DNA from: Proteobacteria bacterium ST_bin14
GTDB lineage: Bacteria > Pseudomonadota > Alphaproteobacteria > Sphingomonadales > Sphingomonadaceae
Reading direction: 5' to 3'
DNA: 64,000 bases
Assembly: GCA_002083655.1 (NCBI GenBank)
Contig: MSXR01000001.1
Span: 186,001-250,000 of the forward strand
The notes under the pieces are model-generated. The model did no database searches, was not told the origin of the DNA, and saw only the letters and a list, made by a program, of their open reading frames with translations. Position 1 is the first letter of the stretch. Each line of letters begins with the position of its first letter. Shown here one piece after another: positions 17,496-26,960 of the stretch. The translations under genes and the position numbers were made by a program.

Positions 17496-18461
17496 TCACG
17501 ACCCATGCGCCGCCCGGCCCAGCCGGTCGTTGATCGCCACGCCGATGCCCTCCATTGGCACCGGGGCGACGGCAATCCGGGCGCGGTCGCTGGCGTCGGC
17601 ATGGTGCAGGTAATCGAACAGCCGCGCGGCTGCTTCGATCAGATCGCCCGACGCTGACAGCGTGTCGTTTCCGCCGACATCGCCAAAGCCGATCAGCCAT
17701 TCGTCAGGCGCGGCGCGTGTTGCGTTCAGGCGCAGGGGTTTTGCGGGGGCGTAATGGCTCGCCAATTGGCCTGGCGCGACGATTTGGCTGTCTGGATTGC
17801 CCAGCGGGAGTCCAAGCAGCGATTCAATCTCGGCTGACGAGACGGGGCCCGGACGGAGCATGCGGGGGTGTTCGCCAAATGCGCGCCCCGGCATGATGAT
17901 CGTCGATTCGATACCGGCAGGGGTTGCCCCATCGTCGATGATCATCGCGATGCGCCCGCCAAGACTGCGCCGCACATGCGCCGCGCGCGTGGGGCTGATG
18001 CTGCCACTGGCGTTGGCGGACGGCGCGGCAAGTGGCTTGCCGGTTGCCGCCAACAGCGCCTGCATCGCCCGGTGTGCCGGCACCCGCAGCGCAATTGTTT
18101 TCAGGCCAGCAGTGGCGAGCGTTGCGATTCCCGCATCAGCGCGCAGCGGCACCACCAAAGTCAGCGGCCCCGGCCAATAGGCGGCGGCCAGCGCGCGGGC
18201 CTGCTCGCCAAACACGCCGATCTGTTCAGCAGCGCTAACATCCGCCACATGGACGATCAGCGGGTTGAAACTCGGCCTGCCCTTTGCCGCGTAAATCGCC
18301 GCCACCGCTATGGGATTGGTGGCGTCCGCTGCCAGGCCGTACACCGTCTCGGTTGGCACCGCGACCGGTTGCCCCGCCAGAATCAGCCCTGCGGCTTTGG
18401 CAATCGCTGCCGCGCCGTAAGGAAATGTCTGTGTCTGAAAGGCGGTATTTGGCGTGCTCAC
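17496..18461 (-). CDS. tsaC: L-threonylcarbamoyladenylate synthase (Sua5/YwlC type)
   Basis: Makes threonylcarbamoyl-AMP from Thr, bicarbonate and ATP, the first step of the t6A37 modification of tRNAs reading ANN codons. At 321 aa it has the YrdC domain (about 12-200), with P-T-E-T-V-Y-G-L-A-A-D-A, K-G-R-P-S-F-N-P-L-I-V-H and S-A-N-A-S-G-S-I-S-P-T, plus a C-terminal Sua5 domain (about 230-315), so it is the longer Sua5 form rather than short TsaC. The REP-like element lies just after its stop. Confidence 0.93.
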   Translation of the reverse strand: MSTPNTAFQTQTFPYGAAAIAKAAGLILAGQPVAVPTETVYGLAADATNPIAVAAIYAAKGRPSFNPLIVHVADVSAAEQIGVFGEQARALAAAYWPGPLTLVVPLRADAGIATLATAGLKTIALRVPAHRAMQALLAATGKPLAAPSANASGSISPTRAAHVRRSLGGRIAMIIDDGATPAGIESTIIMPGRAFGEHPRMLRPGPVSSAEIESLLGLPLGNPDSQIVAPGQLASHYAPAKPLRLNATRAAPDEWLIGFGDVGGNDTLSASGDLIEAAARLFDYLHHADASDRARIAVAPVPMEGIGVAINDRLGRAAHGS

Positions 18462-18511
18462 CCGACGGCGCTATAGCGCAGGGAAGTTAAGGACAAGAGA
18501 GGCTGCCAGCT

Positions 18512-20230
18512 GTGTTTACCCCCGCCGTTACCGAACAGCGTTTTGTGCTCGATCATATCGTCAAGATTGACGAACTTGCCGCGAGCGATCGCTTTGCCTC
18601 GTCATCCAGCGATGTTGTCGATGCTGTCCTGGAAGGCGTGGGCGCGCTGGCGGCGGGCGAATGGGCACCGCTGAGCCGGGTGGGCGACACCAACGGACCG
18701 AAATGGACAACCGAGGGGGTAAAGATGCCCGCCGGGTTCATCGATGCGTATCAGGCCTATGTCGATGGCGGCTGGGGCACGATTGGCGTGCCCGAAGCCT
18801 TTGGCGGGCAGGGGATGCCCTTCATCATCCAGACGGCGGTGCTGGAAACGCTGGGCGGAGCCAATCTCGGCTTTGCGCTTGCCCCCACGCTGACAGTAGG
18901 CGCAATTGAGGCGCTGGCGCATCATGGCAGTCCTGAACAGCAGGCGCAGTATCTGCCCCATCTGGCCACCGGCGAATGGACCGGCACCATGAACCTGACA
19001 GAACCACAGGCCGGATCAGATGTGGGTGCGGTGCGCGCCAAGGCTGAACCGCGCGCTGACGGCAAATGGAGCATCAGCGGCACGAAGATCTACATCTCGT
19101 TCGGCGATCATGACATGGCACCCAATATCGTCCATCTGGTGCTCGCGCGCACGCCCGATGCACCGCCGGGAACCAAGGGGCTGTCGTTGTTCCTTGTGCC
19201 CAAATACCGGCTGGATGCGGATGGTAATCCGGGCGAATTCAACGACGTGCGCGTTGTATCGATTGAGCATAAACTGGGTCTGCACGCCTCACCCACCTGC
19301 GTTTTGAGCTTTGGCGACAATGGCGATTGCGTTGGCGAATTGATCGGCGCGGAGCTGGGTGGGATGCGCGGCATGTTCACGATGATGAACAATGCGCGGC
19401 TGAACGTGGGGCTGCAGGGTGTGCAGGTGGCGGAACGCGCGACGCAGCTTGCCGTCGCCTATGCACGCGACCGGGTGCAATCGGCGCGCGCGGGCGCAGG
19501 GCGAGAGTCCGTCGCGATCATCGAGCATCCTGATGTGCGCCGCATGCTGATGCGGATGAAGGCGCAAACCCAGGCCGCGCGCGCGCTGGTGTATCTGGCG
19601 GCATCGCAGGTTGACCGGGCGACACTTGGTGATGGTAACGCGCAAAAGCGGCTCGATCTGCTCACCCCGCTCGCCAAGGCGCATGGGACGGACATTGGCT
19701 GTGAGGTCAGCTCAATCGCCATCCAGGTGCATGGCGGCATGGGCTTTATCGAGGAAACCGGTGTAGCGCAGGGCTTTCGCGATGCGCGGATCACCCCGAT
19801 TTATGAGGGCACGAACGGCATCCAGGCCGCCGATCTGGTGGGCCGCAAGCTCAGCATGGATAATGGCGGCGTGCTGAACGCCCTGATCGCCGATATGCGC
19901 GCCGAAGCCGAGGATGCGGGCCTGCGCGGGCTGATCGATGCGTGTGAGGAAGTCGCGCGCCGCTTGCTGACCGTGGATGTCGATGATCGGCTGGCAGCAA
20001 GCTATCCGTTCCTGACGATGCTGTCGACCGCCGTTTGCGGCTGGCTGATGGAACGACAGGGCCGCATCGCGGCAGCTGCAGAAGGCGACCCGGCGTTCCT
20101 GAAAATGAAGCGTGCGGTGGCCGATTTCTATGTCGCGCAGATCGTGCCCGAAGCGATGGGGTTGAAAGCAGCGGCGATGGCGAGTGCGGCTATTTTGTAT
20201 GCGCTGGAACCGGCGGCTTTTGCGGCGTGA
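18512..20230 (+). CDS. acyl-CoA dehydrogenase, DmdC/FadE-like long form
   Basis: FAD-dependent dehydrogenase of 572 aa that introduces a 2,3-double bond into acyl-CoA. Domains: an N-terminal extension (1-75), N-terminal helical (about 80-160), middle beta (about 160-270; M-N-L-T-E-P-Q-A-G-S-D-V-G), C-terminal helical (about 280-440; I-Y-E-G-T-N-G-I-Q with the catalytic Glu) and an extra C-terminal helical domain (about 455-570), the build of the 3-methylmercaptopropionyl-CoA dehydrogenase-like group. The GTG start at 18512 follows AGAGAGG. The acyl chain used is unknown; it may act in general fatty-acid beta-oxidation. Confidence 0.9.
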   Translation: MFTPAVTEQRFVLDHIVKIDELAASDRFASSSSDVVDAVLEGVGALAAGEWAPLSRVGDTNGPKWTTEGVKMPAGFIDAYQAYVDGGWGTIGVPEAFGGQGMPFIIQTAVLETLGGANLGFALAPTLTVGAIEALAHHGSPEQQAQYLPHLATGEWTGTMNLTEPQAGSDVGAVRAKAEPRADGKWSISGTKIYISFGDHDMAPNIVHLVLARTPDAPPGTKGLSLFLVPKYRLDADGNPGEFNDVRVVSIEHKLGLHASPTCVLSFGDNGDCVGELIGAELGGMRGMFTMMNNARLNVGLQGVQVAERATQLAVAYARDRVQSARAGAGRESVAIIEHPDVRRMLMRMKAQTQAARALVYLAASQVDRATLGDGNAQKRLDLLTPLAKAHGTDIGCEVSSIAIQVHGGMGFIEETGVAQGFRDARITPIYEGTNGIQAADLVGRKLSMDNGGVLNALIADMRAEAEDAGLRGLIDACEEVARRLLTVDVDDRLAASYPFLTMLSTAVCGWLMERQGRIAAAAEGDPAFLKMKRAVADFYVAQIVPEAMGLKAAAMASAAILYALEPAAFAA

Positions 20231-20319
20231 GCGGCAAAGGTTGACGATGGTGATGCAGCATTAAGGTGCCATCGTCTGGGTCGCGAACCCATAAACGGCC
20301 AGTATTGGCGCACGGGCTG

Positions 20320-20343
20320 AACCGCCGACATTGGGCGGTTTCC
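20320..20343 (+). terminator. possible terminator hairpin after acyl-CoA dehydrogenase
   Basis: A perfect 7-bp stem AACCGCC/GGCGGTT with a 7-nt loop, followed only by a short pyrimidine tract. It lies between the converging acyl-CoA dehydrogenase and glutaminase genes and might end either transcript. The weak T run keeps confidence low. Confidence 0.35.
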
Positions 20344-20389
20344 TGTCCGACAGCTTTTGGTTGCTCAGATGGCCTGAGCTGTCGTTCGT

Positions 20390-22261
20390 TCAGGCCGCGA
20401 CATCGGTAAACGACCGGATTTCGCGGTTCGCCTTGCGCAGACGCTGCGAAAGCTCCCGACCGATATTGCGCAGCAGCGCCGCGTGAACCGCCGGCGCCGT
20501 GAGCGACAGCGCATCGAGCCGATCGAGCGACAGGACATAGACTGACACGTCAGTGTCGGCGATGATGTCCGCCGAGCGCGGTGCGCCGTCGACCAGCGCC
20601 ATTTCGCCAAAGGCAACGCCGGGATCAAGCGTGGTCAGGCGCACGCGGTGCCCGTCGCCGGTATTCAGGCTGACCGTCACCGTGCCACGCGCCAGGAAGT
20701 ATAGATCGCTCGCCGGTTCGCCTTCCCGCACGATATGGCTACCGGCTGGCAGATCATGCTTCTCCAGCGCGGTTGCCAATGAATCGAGCAGGCTATCGTC
20801 GAGCCCGCGCAACAGGTTCATCTCGGCAAGCGTCGCCTGTGGCTGGCCATCGGAATGCGCATCCGCCTTGGCGAGCAGATCGTTTTCGGCCCATTCCAGC
20901 GCCCCATCGGCATCGGCAAACACCGTCGCGAAATCAACACCCGCGCGCGCCATCGCCTGGCCACAGGCCGAATCGCGCCACATGGCGAGCCGCACGATCC
21001 GACCTGCCTTGGCTTGCCCGGCCATGAGCTGGACAATCAGCAGCGCTGCCTGGGGCTCGATCATGTCCGACCGCGACAGATCAAGGATCAGGTGGGATAC
21101 GCCGTCCGGCAGCGCCGCAGACAGACGACTAATCTGTTCGATCGCCGCAAAGTGAATCCGTCCCCGAAGCTCGACAATCTTGATCGCCGCGCCGTGGCGA
21201 TCAAGCGCCGCGCGTTCGGTCTGCGACCGGGTCCGCTTCGAACTGACCGTCGCTGCATCATAGCTGCGGCGGATTGACGAGATCGCACCTTCGGCAACAT
21301 CGAACATATTGAGACCGAACCGCTGCGACAATGTTTCGCACACCTTGATGCCGCGATAGGAATTGCCCCGTTCGTCAAGCGGTGGCGAGAAAACGCCGAT
21401 GCCCATCACCCCCGGCAATACCGCGATGACGCCACCAGCCACGCCACTCTTGGCGGGCAGACCGATGCGATATCCCCATTCACCCGAATAATCATACATC
21501 CCGCAGAAGTTCATCACCGAGATGACGTTCTTCACATAGGCTGGATCGACTGCCTGCACGCCGGTCGCCGGATTAAGGCCGCCATTGGCGAGCGTTGCCG
21601 CCATGCGCGCCAGATCGCGCGCGGTGACGAGCATCGAACATTGCTGGAAATACAGGTCGAGATGTTCGTCGATCGGCTCGACAAGCATGCCGAAGTTCAG
21701 CTCAAGATGAGCAATGGCGCGGTTGCGATGGCCCGTCGCTTTTTCGGAAGCGAACACCGCTTCATCCACATCGACCGGGTGACCGATATAGCGTTCGAAC
21801 ATATCGCGCACCCGCTGCACGCGTGGCGCCAGCGACGGGCCGGTAACCAGGCTCGACGTGACGATTGCGCCTGCATTGACCATTGGGTTGAACGGACGAT
21901 TGGCGCGCTGATCGAACACGATCGAGTTGAAGGCGTCGCCGCTTGGTTCAACGCCGACCCGGCGCAGCACCTCGTCCATGCCGTGATCCTCCAGCGCCAG
22001 CCCGAAAGCGAACGGCTTGGAAATCGATTGGATCGTAAAGGGCACCTCCGAATCGCCGACCGCGTAGATTGATCCATCCACGGTGGCGATGACGATGCCG
22101 AACTGGTTGGGATCGGCCTTGGCAAGTTCTGGGATGTAATCGGGAAGGTGGCCGCCTTTTTCCTTCTTGATCGAGGCATATAGCTCAGAGAGCACCTCAT
22201 CGATCAGGCTGGCACTGATGCCCTTCTTCGCCGGTGTGCGCCGCTTCTTGCGATCAGCCAT
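20390..22261 (-). CDS. glsA: glutaminase fused to STAS and cyclic-nucleotide-binding domains
   Basis: Deaminates glutamine to glutamate and ammonia. In this 623-aa protein the beta-lactamase-fold glutaminase occupies about 20-320 with the S-x-x-K nucleophile pair in Q-S-I-S-K-P-F (S79, K82), F-N-P-M-V-N-A-G-A-I and C-S-M-L-V-T-A-R-D-L-A. It is followed by a STAS domain (about 340-440; H-L-I-L-D-L-S-R-S-D) and a cNMP-binding domain (about 475-600) whose phosphate-binding cassette F-G-E-M-A-L-V-D-G-A-P-R-S-A-D is intact. Typical glutaminases end near residue 310, so the last 300 residues are likely regulatory. The ATG at 22261 follows GGGGGAGGGG; an ATG 12 codons upstream lacks one. Confidence 0.93.
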   Translation of the reverse strand: MADRKKRRTPAKKGISASLIDEVLSELYASIKKEKGGHLPDYIPELAKADPNQFGIVIATVDGSIYAVGDSEVPFTIQSISKPFAFGLALEDHGMDEVLRRVGVEPSGDAFNSIVFDQRANRPFNPMVNAGAIVTSSLVTGPSLAPRVQRVRDMFERYIGHPVDVDEAVFASEKATGHRNRAIAHLELNFGMLVEPIDEHLDLYFQQCSMLVTARDLARMAATLANGGLNPATGVQAVDPAYVKNVISVMNFCGMYDYSGEWGYRIGLPAKSGVAGGVIAVLPGVMGIGVFSPPLDERGNSYRGIKVCETLSQRFGLNMFDVAEGAISSIRRSYDAATVSSKRTRSQTERAALDRHGAAIKIVELRGRIHFAAIEQISRLSAALPDGVSHLILDLSRSDMIEPQAALLIVQLMAGQAKAGRIVRLAMWRDSACGQAMARAGVDFATVFADADGALEWAENDLLAKADAHSDGQPQATLAEMNLLRGLDDSLLDSLATALEKHDLPAGSHIVREGEPASDLYFLARGTVTVSLNTGDGHRVRLTTLDPGVAFGEMALVDGAPRSADIIADTDVSVYVLSLDRLDALSLTAPAVHAALLRNIGRELSQRLRKANREIRSFTDVAA

Positions 22262-22577
22262 ATTCCCCTCCCCCCAAGGATCGTTCCACCGTGGCAATGA
22301 TGGTACGTCGCCAGAATAACGCGGTGGTCACGCATTGCCTATGGGGCATTTCGCCGCATCGCCGCCGCTGTACTGGATTTTTTTAAGCCTGAACGATTGG
22401 CGACTTTCGCGATCAGCTTCTGGGCAGGGGAAGCACCCAGACTGCGGCGCTTCTCAGCAGGCGGCTTTCTATAAGTCTATGACCCAACGCTAAGGCTGCT
22501 TCCCCGGCGAAGGGCGTTTATTTCGTTGGATAAATGCCGGATAGATACCGGGTGACGAGCGTGAGGTAATACAGCCC
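22262..22577. other. 316-bp gene-free stretch
   Basis: Lies between the glutaminase start and the end of the GntR regulator gene. It holds the glutaminase RBS at about 22265-22280 and presumably its promoter. A run of seven T residues occurs near 22380. I see no ORF, tRNA or strong palindrome here. Confidence 0.6.
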
Positions 22578-22934
22578 TCAGGCCCCCTCGCGCTCCAGCA
22601 GGTCCGCCGTGTCCAGCCCCAGCAGCTTGATGTGATCGCGAATGCGCGGCCAACTGCTGGTCATGAAGTGATCGCGCTCGGCGATGCGCAGTTTTTCGGC
22701 AGCACCGGCGAGCACGAACATGCCGACCCCGCGCCGCACCTCAACATAGCCGTCGTCTTGAAAGCTTTGATATGCCTTGGCCACCGTCAGCGGGTTCGCG
22801 CCGTGTTCAGCCGCCAATGCGCGGACGGAGGGAAGCTGGTCGCCTGCACGAAAATCGCCGCGCAAAATTGCTGCGGAAATCGTACCCCGCAGTTTGATAT
22901 AGACTGGACTGTCTTCGCTGTTGAGCGCTGTCAT
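22578..22934 (-). CDS. GntR family transcriptional regulator (short, YtrA-like)
   Basis: A 118-aa DNA-binding protein with a winged helix-turn-helix (about 10-76): P-V-Y-I-K-L-R-G-T-I at the start, L-P-S-V-R-A-L-A-A-E-H-G-A-N-P-L-T-V-A-K-A-Y in the recognition region and G-Y-V-E-V-R-R-G-V-G-M-F-V in the wing. The short helical tail (about 80-118) is of the YtrA type rather than an effector-binding domain. YtrA-type regulators usually control neighbouring transporter genes, but no such operon is attached here. It lies 38 bp downstream of the nitroreductase gene on the same strand. Confidence 0.9.
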   Translation of the reverse strand: MTALNSEDSPVYIKLRGTISAAILRGDFRAGDQLPSVRALAAEHGANPLTVAKAYQSFQDDGYVEVRRGVGMFVLAGAAEKLRIAERDHFMTSSWPRIRDHIKLLGLDTADLLEREGA

Positions 22935-22972
22935 GCTGCCTTAATACAGCAATCGCCCGTGTCGTCCAGCCC

Positions 22973-23551
22973 TTACGGCACCCAGGTGGAAATCACGCTG
23001 CCCGGATCGGGACGGGGGCGCTCTTCCAGCGCGCGCGAAGGGCTGCCGATGAAGAAAAACCCGGCAATCCGCTCAGGTGCTGCGCCAAATGCATCACGCA
23101 CGACATCGGAATAGGCCGCCCAGCCTGTCAACCAGCCGGCGACAAATCCTTGCGCATGCGCGGCGTGGAGCAGGTTCATGCACGCAGCACCGACCGATAA
23201 TTCCTGTTCCCACGCCGGAATTTTGCTTGATTCGCGCGGGCTGAACAGCGCGACGACCAGCGCGGGGGCCTGATGCGCAAAACTGGTCAGCGATTCCAGC
23301 TCCAGCCGGGCAGCCTGCGGGCGTTCAGCAAGATAGGCAGTGGTGATGAGCGTGGCGAGCGCGTCGCGGGTTTCGGTGGGCACGATCACAAACCGCCACG
23401 GGTTGAGCTTGCCGTGATCCGGCGTGCGCGTGGCGATGGCTAGGATGGCGGCGAGTTGCGCGGCATCCGGGCCGGGGGCGATCATCTCGCGCGGGCGGCC
23501 TGATCGGCGGGTGGTGAGCAAGGACAATGGGGTGGCGGTGTCGTTGAACAT
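22973..23551 (-). CDS. nitroreductase family FMN oxidoreductase
   Basis: A 192-aa flavin-dependent NAD(P)H oxidoreductase. The R-R-S-x-R motif at about 15-19 and the P-D-H-G-K-L-N-P-W-R-F segment (FMN contacts) near 45-55 match the YdjA/nitroreductase-A branch; the middle S-V-G-A-A-C-M-N-L-L-H-A-A segment is the helix at the dimer interface. Typical substrates are quinones or nitroaromatics, but the natural one is unknown. It is divergent from the POT transporter gene. Confidence 0.9.
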   Translation of the reverse strand: MFNDTATPLSLLTTRRSGRPREMIAPGPDAAQLAAILAIATRTPDHGKLNPWRFVIVPTETRDALATLITTAYLAERPQAARLELESLTSFAHQAPALVVALFSPRESSKIPAWEQELSVGAACMNLLHAAHAQGFVAGWLTGWAAYSDVVRDAFGAAPERIAGFFFIGSPSRALEERPRPDPGSVISTWVP

Positions 23552-23688
23552 GGGCGGGCTTTAGCGGTCCAGGGAGCATGCGCCAACCATTGCTGGCAGT
23601 GTGCCTGTTTACACCGGGTCTTTTGTCGCTAGTCTCCCGCCGCAACAACTGCCGCTTGAACGGCAGGCGAGTAATCAGGGAGCGTATA

Positions 23689-25500
23689 ATGGAAACCCCA
23701 ACCGCCGATTCCCCCCGGGAACCGGATATCAGCCATGTTAACCCCACCAGCGGCGAAACGTGGTTCGGCCATCCGCGCCAGCTCGCGCGGCTATTCTCGA
23801 CAGAGGCGATGGAGCGGTTTGGCTATTACGGGATGCGCGCGCTGCTGACGCTGTATCTGGCGCAGCATTTCCTGTTCAGCGACACCACGACGACCGGCAT
23901 CTATGGCGGCTTCACCGCGCTGGTGTATCTGACGCCGCTGGTTGGCGGTTTGATGGCGGATCGCTTTTTGGGATCGAAACGCTCGGTAAAATTCGGCGCG
24001 ATCATGATGTCGCTTGGCTATCTTACCTTGTGCCTGGGCGGCGGCGAAGCGGCGCGCCCATTCGCGACGATTGATGGCCAGCGCTATGAAGTAACCGTTC
24101 AGGGCACGGGATCAGCGCGGCAGCAATTTGTAACCGATGGTGGCCAGCAACTGCTGATCAAGGGCAATGACGACAAGACTGTCTCGCTGCTCGCGGCAGA
24201 CGGCAAGGAGGTGCGCAAGGTTGCAGCGGGCGGTTTTGAGGCGGGCGGTGAGCGCGCACAGATTACGGTTTTCCTGCTGCTGATCGGGCTGGCGCTCGTC
24301 ACCATCGGCAATGGTTTTTTCAAGCCCAACATCTCGACCATGGTCGGCGCGCTCTATGCGCAGGGCGACCGCCGCCGCGATGCGGGCTTCACGATTTTCT
24401 ACATGGGCATCAACCTGGGATCGCTGTTTTCGCAAATCCTGTGTCCGCTGCTGGCAGTCGGCATGGGCAGCTGGGGCGGGCTTGGCTGGTGGGCCGGTTT
24501 TGGGCTGGCTGCGGCGGGGATGATGGTGTCGTGGCTGCTGATCCAGTTCGATGGCGGCAAGCTTGACGGCATTGGCGACCGCCCGGCGGATGCGCCTGCC
24601 AACCGCGATCTGTTCATTTATGCTGGCGCCATCCTGATGATCCCGGTCGTCTGGTTCTTGTTCACCAACCTGATGAGCTATGTGCCACCTGCCGAAGGAT
24701 CGGGCATCATCGGTTACTTTGTGGGTCTGCCGGTAATGGGCAAGATCATGTTCGGGACGTTTCTGATCAGCGTGCCCGGCATTCTTGGCTGGTCATATTT
24801 CAAAGGGTCGCGCCAGGAGTTTCAGATGATGCTGGCGGCGATGGTGCTGATCACCTTCAACACTGTGTTCTGGACGCTGTTTGAACAGGCCGGATCATCG
24901 CTGACGCTGTTTGCCGACCGCAATACCGATTTATCGGTGTTCGGCTGGTTCTCCATCTCCGCCGGGCAGACGCAGTTTTTCAATGCATTGTTCATCGTGA
25001 TGCTCGCGCCGCTGTTCAGTGTGATGTGGAACACCATGGCCAAGCGCGGGATTGAACCGACGATTCCGATCAAGTTTGGCATCGCGCTGGTCAGCGTTGG
25101 GTTGGGCTTTTTGTTCCTCGTCTGGGGGTCGCAATTTGCGGGGGGCGATTACAAGGTCGGGCTGTGGTGGCTGGCGGGTCTGTATCTGATCCATTCGATG
25201 GCAGAGTTGTGCATTTCCCCCGTTGGCCTGTCGATGATCACCAAGCTGTCCATCGCGCGGGTCGTGGGGTTGATGATGGGCGTGTGGTTCCTGTCCATCG
25301 CGGTGGCGCAATATGTCGCCGGCATCGTGGCGCAGTTTGCCAGCGTTGAAACCGTGGGCGGTCAGGTGACCAACCTGAAGGTCAGCCTGGATACCTATGT
25401 CGGGGTGTTCACCACGATTTCGCAGATTTCGATCGCCCTGGGCGTGGTGTTGCTGCTGCTGTCCTTCCCGCTGAAGAAATGGATGCACGGGGTTCAGTGA
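23689..25500 (+). CDS. proton-dependent oligopeptide transporter (POT/PTR family) with a soluble insertion
   Basis: Inner-membrane H+/di- and tripeptide symporter, 603 aa. The helix-1 signature is F-S-T-E-A-M-E-R-F-G-Y-Y-G-M-R (E-x-x-E-R-F-x-Y-Y), and G-N-G-F-F-K-P-N-I-S and F-Y-M-G-I-N-L-G-S-L follow in later helices. Between two helices, about residues 120-188, lies a polar beta-rich insertion (F-A-T-I-D-G-Q-R-Y-E-V then L-A-A-D-G-K-E-V) that classic POT proteins lack. The ATG at 23689 follows GGGAG; a longer in-frame ORF start at 23578 has no support. It complements the peptidases at 0.8-8.8 kb. Confidence 0.92.
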   Translation: METPTADSPREPDISHVNPTSGETWFGHPRQLARLFSTEAMERFGYYGMRALLTLYLAQHFLFSDTTTTGIYGGFTALVYLTPLVGGLMADRFLGSKRSVKFGAIMMSLGYLTLCLGGGEAARPFATIDGQRYEVTVQGTGSARQQFVTDGGQQLLIKGNDDKTVSLLAADGKEVRKVAAGGFEAGGERAQITVFLLLIGLALVTIGNGFFKPNISTMVGALYAQGDRRRDAGFTIFYMGINLGSLFSQILCPLLAVGMGSWGGLGWWAGFGLAAAGMMVSWLLIQFDGGKLDGIGDRPADAPANRDLFIYAGAILMIPVVWFLFTNLMSYVPPAEGSGIIGYFVGLPVMGKIMFGTFLISVPGILGWSYFKGSRQEFQMMLAAMVLITFNTVFWTLFEQAGSSLTLFADRNTDLSVFGWFSISAGQTQFFNALFIVMLAPLFSVMWNTMAKRGIEPTIPIKFGIALVSVGLGFLFLVWGSQFAGGDYKVGLWWLAGLYLIHSMAELCISPVGLSMITKLSIARVVGLMMGVWFLSIAVAQYVAGIVAQFASVETVGGQVTNLKVSLDTYVGVFTTISQISIALGVVLLLLSFPLKKWMHGVQ

Positions 25501-25528
25501 TCAATTGGTGCTGACGGGGGGAATGGAA

Positions 25529-26218
25529 ATGGACGGTACAACCATGGTCGCGGTGGCGGCAGCGTCGTTTGTGGGCAGCCATTTTCTGCTGTCGCATCCG
25601 CTGCGCGCGCCGCTGGTGAAAATGCTGGGCAATGGCGGGTTTACGATTGTTTATGCGTTGGTGGCGTTTGCTACGCTCGGCTGGACGGCCAATGCCTATA
25701 AGGCGGCACCCATCACCCCGATGCTGTGGGATGTTGGCGACGGGATGTGGGCGGTCGCATCAGTGATTATGCTGGTGGCCAGCATCATGCTGGTGGGATC
25801 GCTGATCGGCAATCCGGCGCTGCCCGGCCCGGCGACCAAGGCACCCGAAAAGGCGCGCGGCGTTTTCGCCATCACGCGCCACCCGATGATGTGGTCATTC
25901 GCCTTGTGGGCGCTCGCGCATGTGCTGGTGTTTCCCGTGGCGGCCAATATCGCGTTATGTGCCGCCATTGCGACGCTCGCGCTGGTGGGCGCCGCGTTGC
26001 AGGACGCCAAGAAGCGCGCGCTGGTGCCCGAGCTATGGCATGTCTGGGAAAAGCGCAGCGGATATTGGCCATTCGCGGCGATTGCAGCGGGCAAGGCCTT
26101 GTTCGGCGGGTTTCGCCCGCATGATCTGGCCGGTGGCGTGGTCATCTGGCTGGCGGCGACCTGGGCGCATATTCCGATGGCCGGGATTGCGGCGGGTATC
26201 TGGCGCTGGGTGGGATAA
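25529..26218 (+). CDS. NnrU family membrane protein
   Basis: A 229-aa inner-membrane protein with six or so hydrophobic helices. The central I-T-R-H-P-M-M-W-S-F-A-L-W-A-L-A-H segment is the NnrU signature. NnrU is linked to nitrite/nitric oxide metabolism in denitrifiers, but the family is also widespread in non-denitrifiers, and no nor or nir genes are nearby. I chose ATG 25529 because GGGGGG lies 7 bp upstream; ATG 25523 is too close to it. It follows the peptide transporter by 28 bp and may be cotranscribed. Confidence 0.85.
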   Translation: MDGTTMVAVAAASFVGSHFLLSHPLRAPLVKMLGNGGFTIVYALVAFATLGWTANAYKAAPITPMLWDVGDGMWAVASVIMLVASIMLVGSLIGNPALPGPATKAPEKARGVFAITRHPMMWSFALWALAHVLVFPVAANIALCAAIATLALVGAALQDAKKRALVPELWHVWEKRSGYWPFAAIAAGKALFGGFRPHDLAGGVVIWLAATWAHIPMAGIAAGIWRWVG

Positions 26219-26351
26219 CGACCAGCGCCAGCCCGCACGCCCTAATCCACTCAGACCCCAGGGACGCGGTTTTGGCGGTTTTCGCATAGCGAACAGGAAA
26301 AGCGGCGCTAATTTTTCGCCCTGCGCTCCCGTCTGTCAGACCAACGCCCCA

Positions 26352-26939
26352 TCAACGCCGCAGCAAAAACACCGCATGTTCGGCCAGAAAATTGGCGGCC
26401 GCTGATGTCGTGCGCTTGCCGTCGGACAGGAACCATGCCCCCTCCACCGTCACGCCGCGCTCTTTCACGAAGGCGCGAAAATCGTCGACTGTCACGTGGT
26501 GGATATTGGGCGTGTCATACCAGCGTTCGGGCAACAGCCGCGTTACCGGCATGCGCCCACCCCACAATAACGACGCGCGCACGCGCCAATGCGCAAAATT
26601 GGGGAAGGAGACAAACGCCTGCCGCCCGATCCGCAGCAAATGATCAAGCACCACATCGGGCGCCCGCGCGGTTTGCAGCGTCTGGCTGAGGATCGCGTAA
26701 TCAAAGCTGGCATCGGGATAATCGGCCAGATCGCGGTCAGCATCGCCCTGCACCACTGATAGCCCGCGCGCGACAGCGGCGGCGACATTGGCCGCATCAA
26801 TCTCCAGACCGCGGGCATCAACCTGGCGATCATCGCGCAAAGCGGCCATCAGCGCGCCGTCGCCACAGCCAATATCCAGCACGCGCGCGCCAGCGGCGAC
26901 ATTGGCGGCGATGATCGCAAGATCGGGGCGGAGTGTCAT
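26352..26939 (-). CDS. metW: methionine biosynthesis protein MetW
   Basis: A 195-aa class I methyltransferase-fold protein: V-L-D-I-G-C-G-D-G-A-L-M near residue 20 forms the nucleotide loop, and S-F-P-N-F-A-H-W-R-V-R is the usual MetW segment. MetW partners with MetX in making O-acylhomoserine for methionine synthesis. It lies downstream of metX on the same strand, separated by 121 bp that hold a large inverted repeat. Confidence 0.95.
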   Translation of the reverse strand: MTLRPDLAIIAANVAAGARVLDIGCGDGALMAALRDDRQVDARGLEIDAANVAAAVARGLSVVQGDADRDLADYPDASFDYAILSQTLQTARAPDVVLDHLLRIGRQAFVSFPNFAHWRVRASLLWGGRMPVTRLLPERWYDTPNIHHVTVDDFRAFVKERGVTVEGAWFLSDGKRTTSAAANFLAEHAVFLLRR

Positions 26940-26960
26940 TCGATCTCGCTAAATCTCGTC

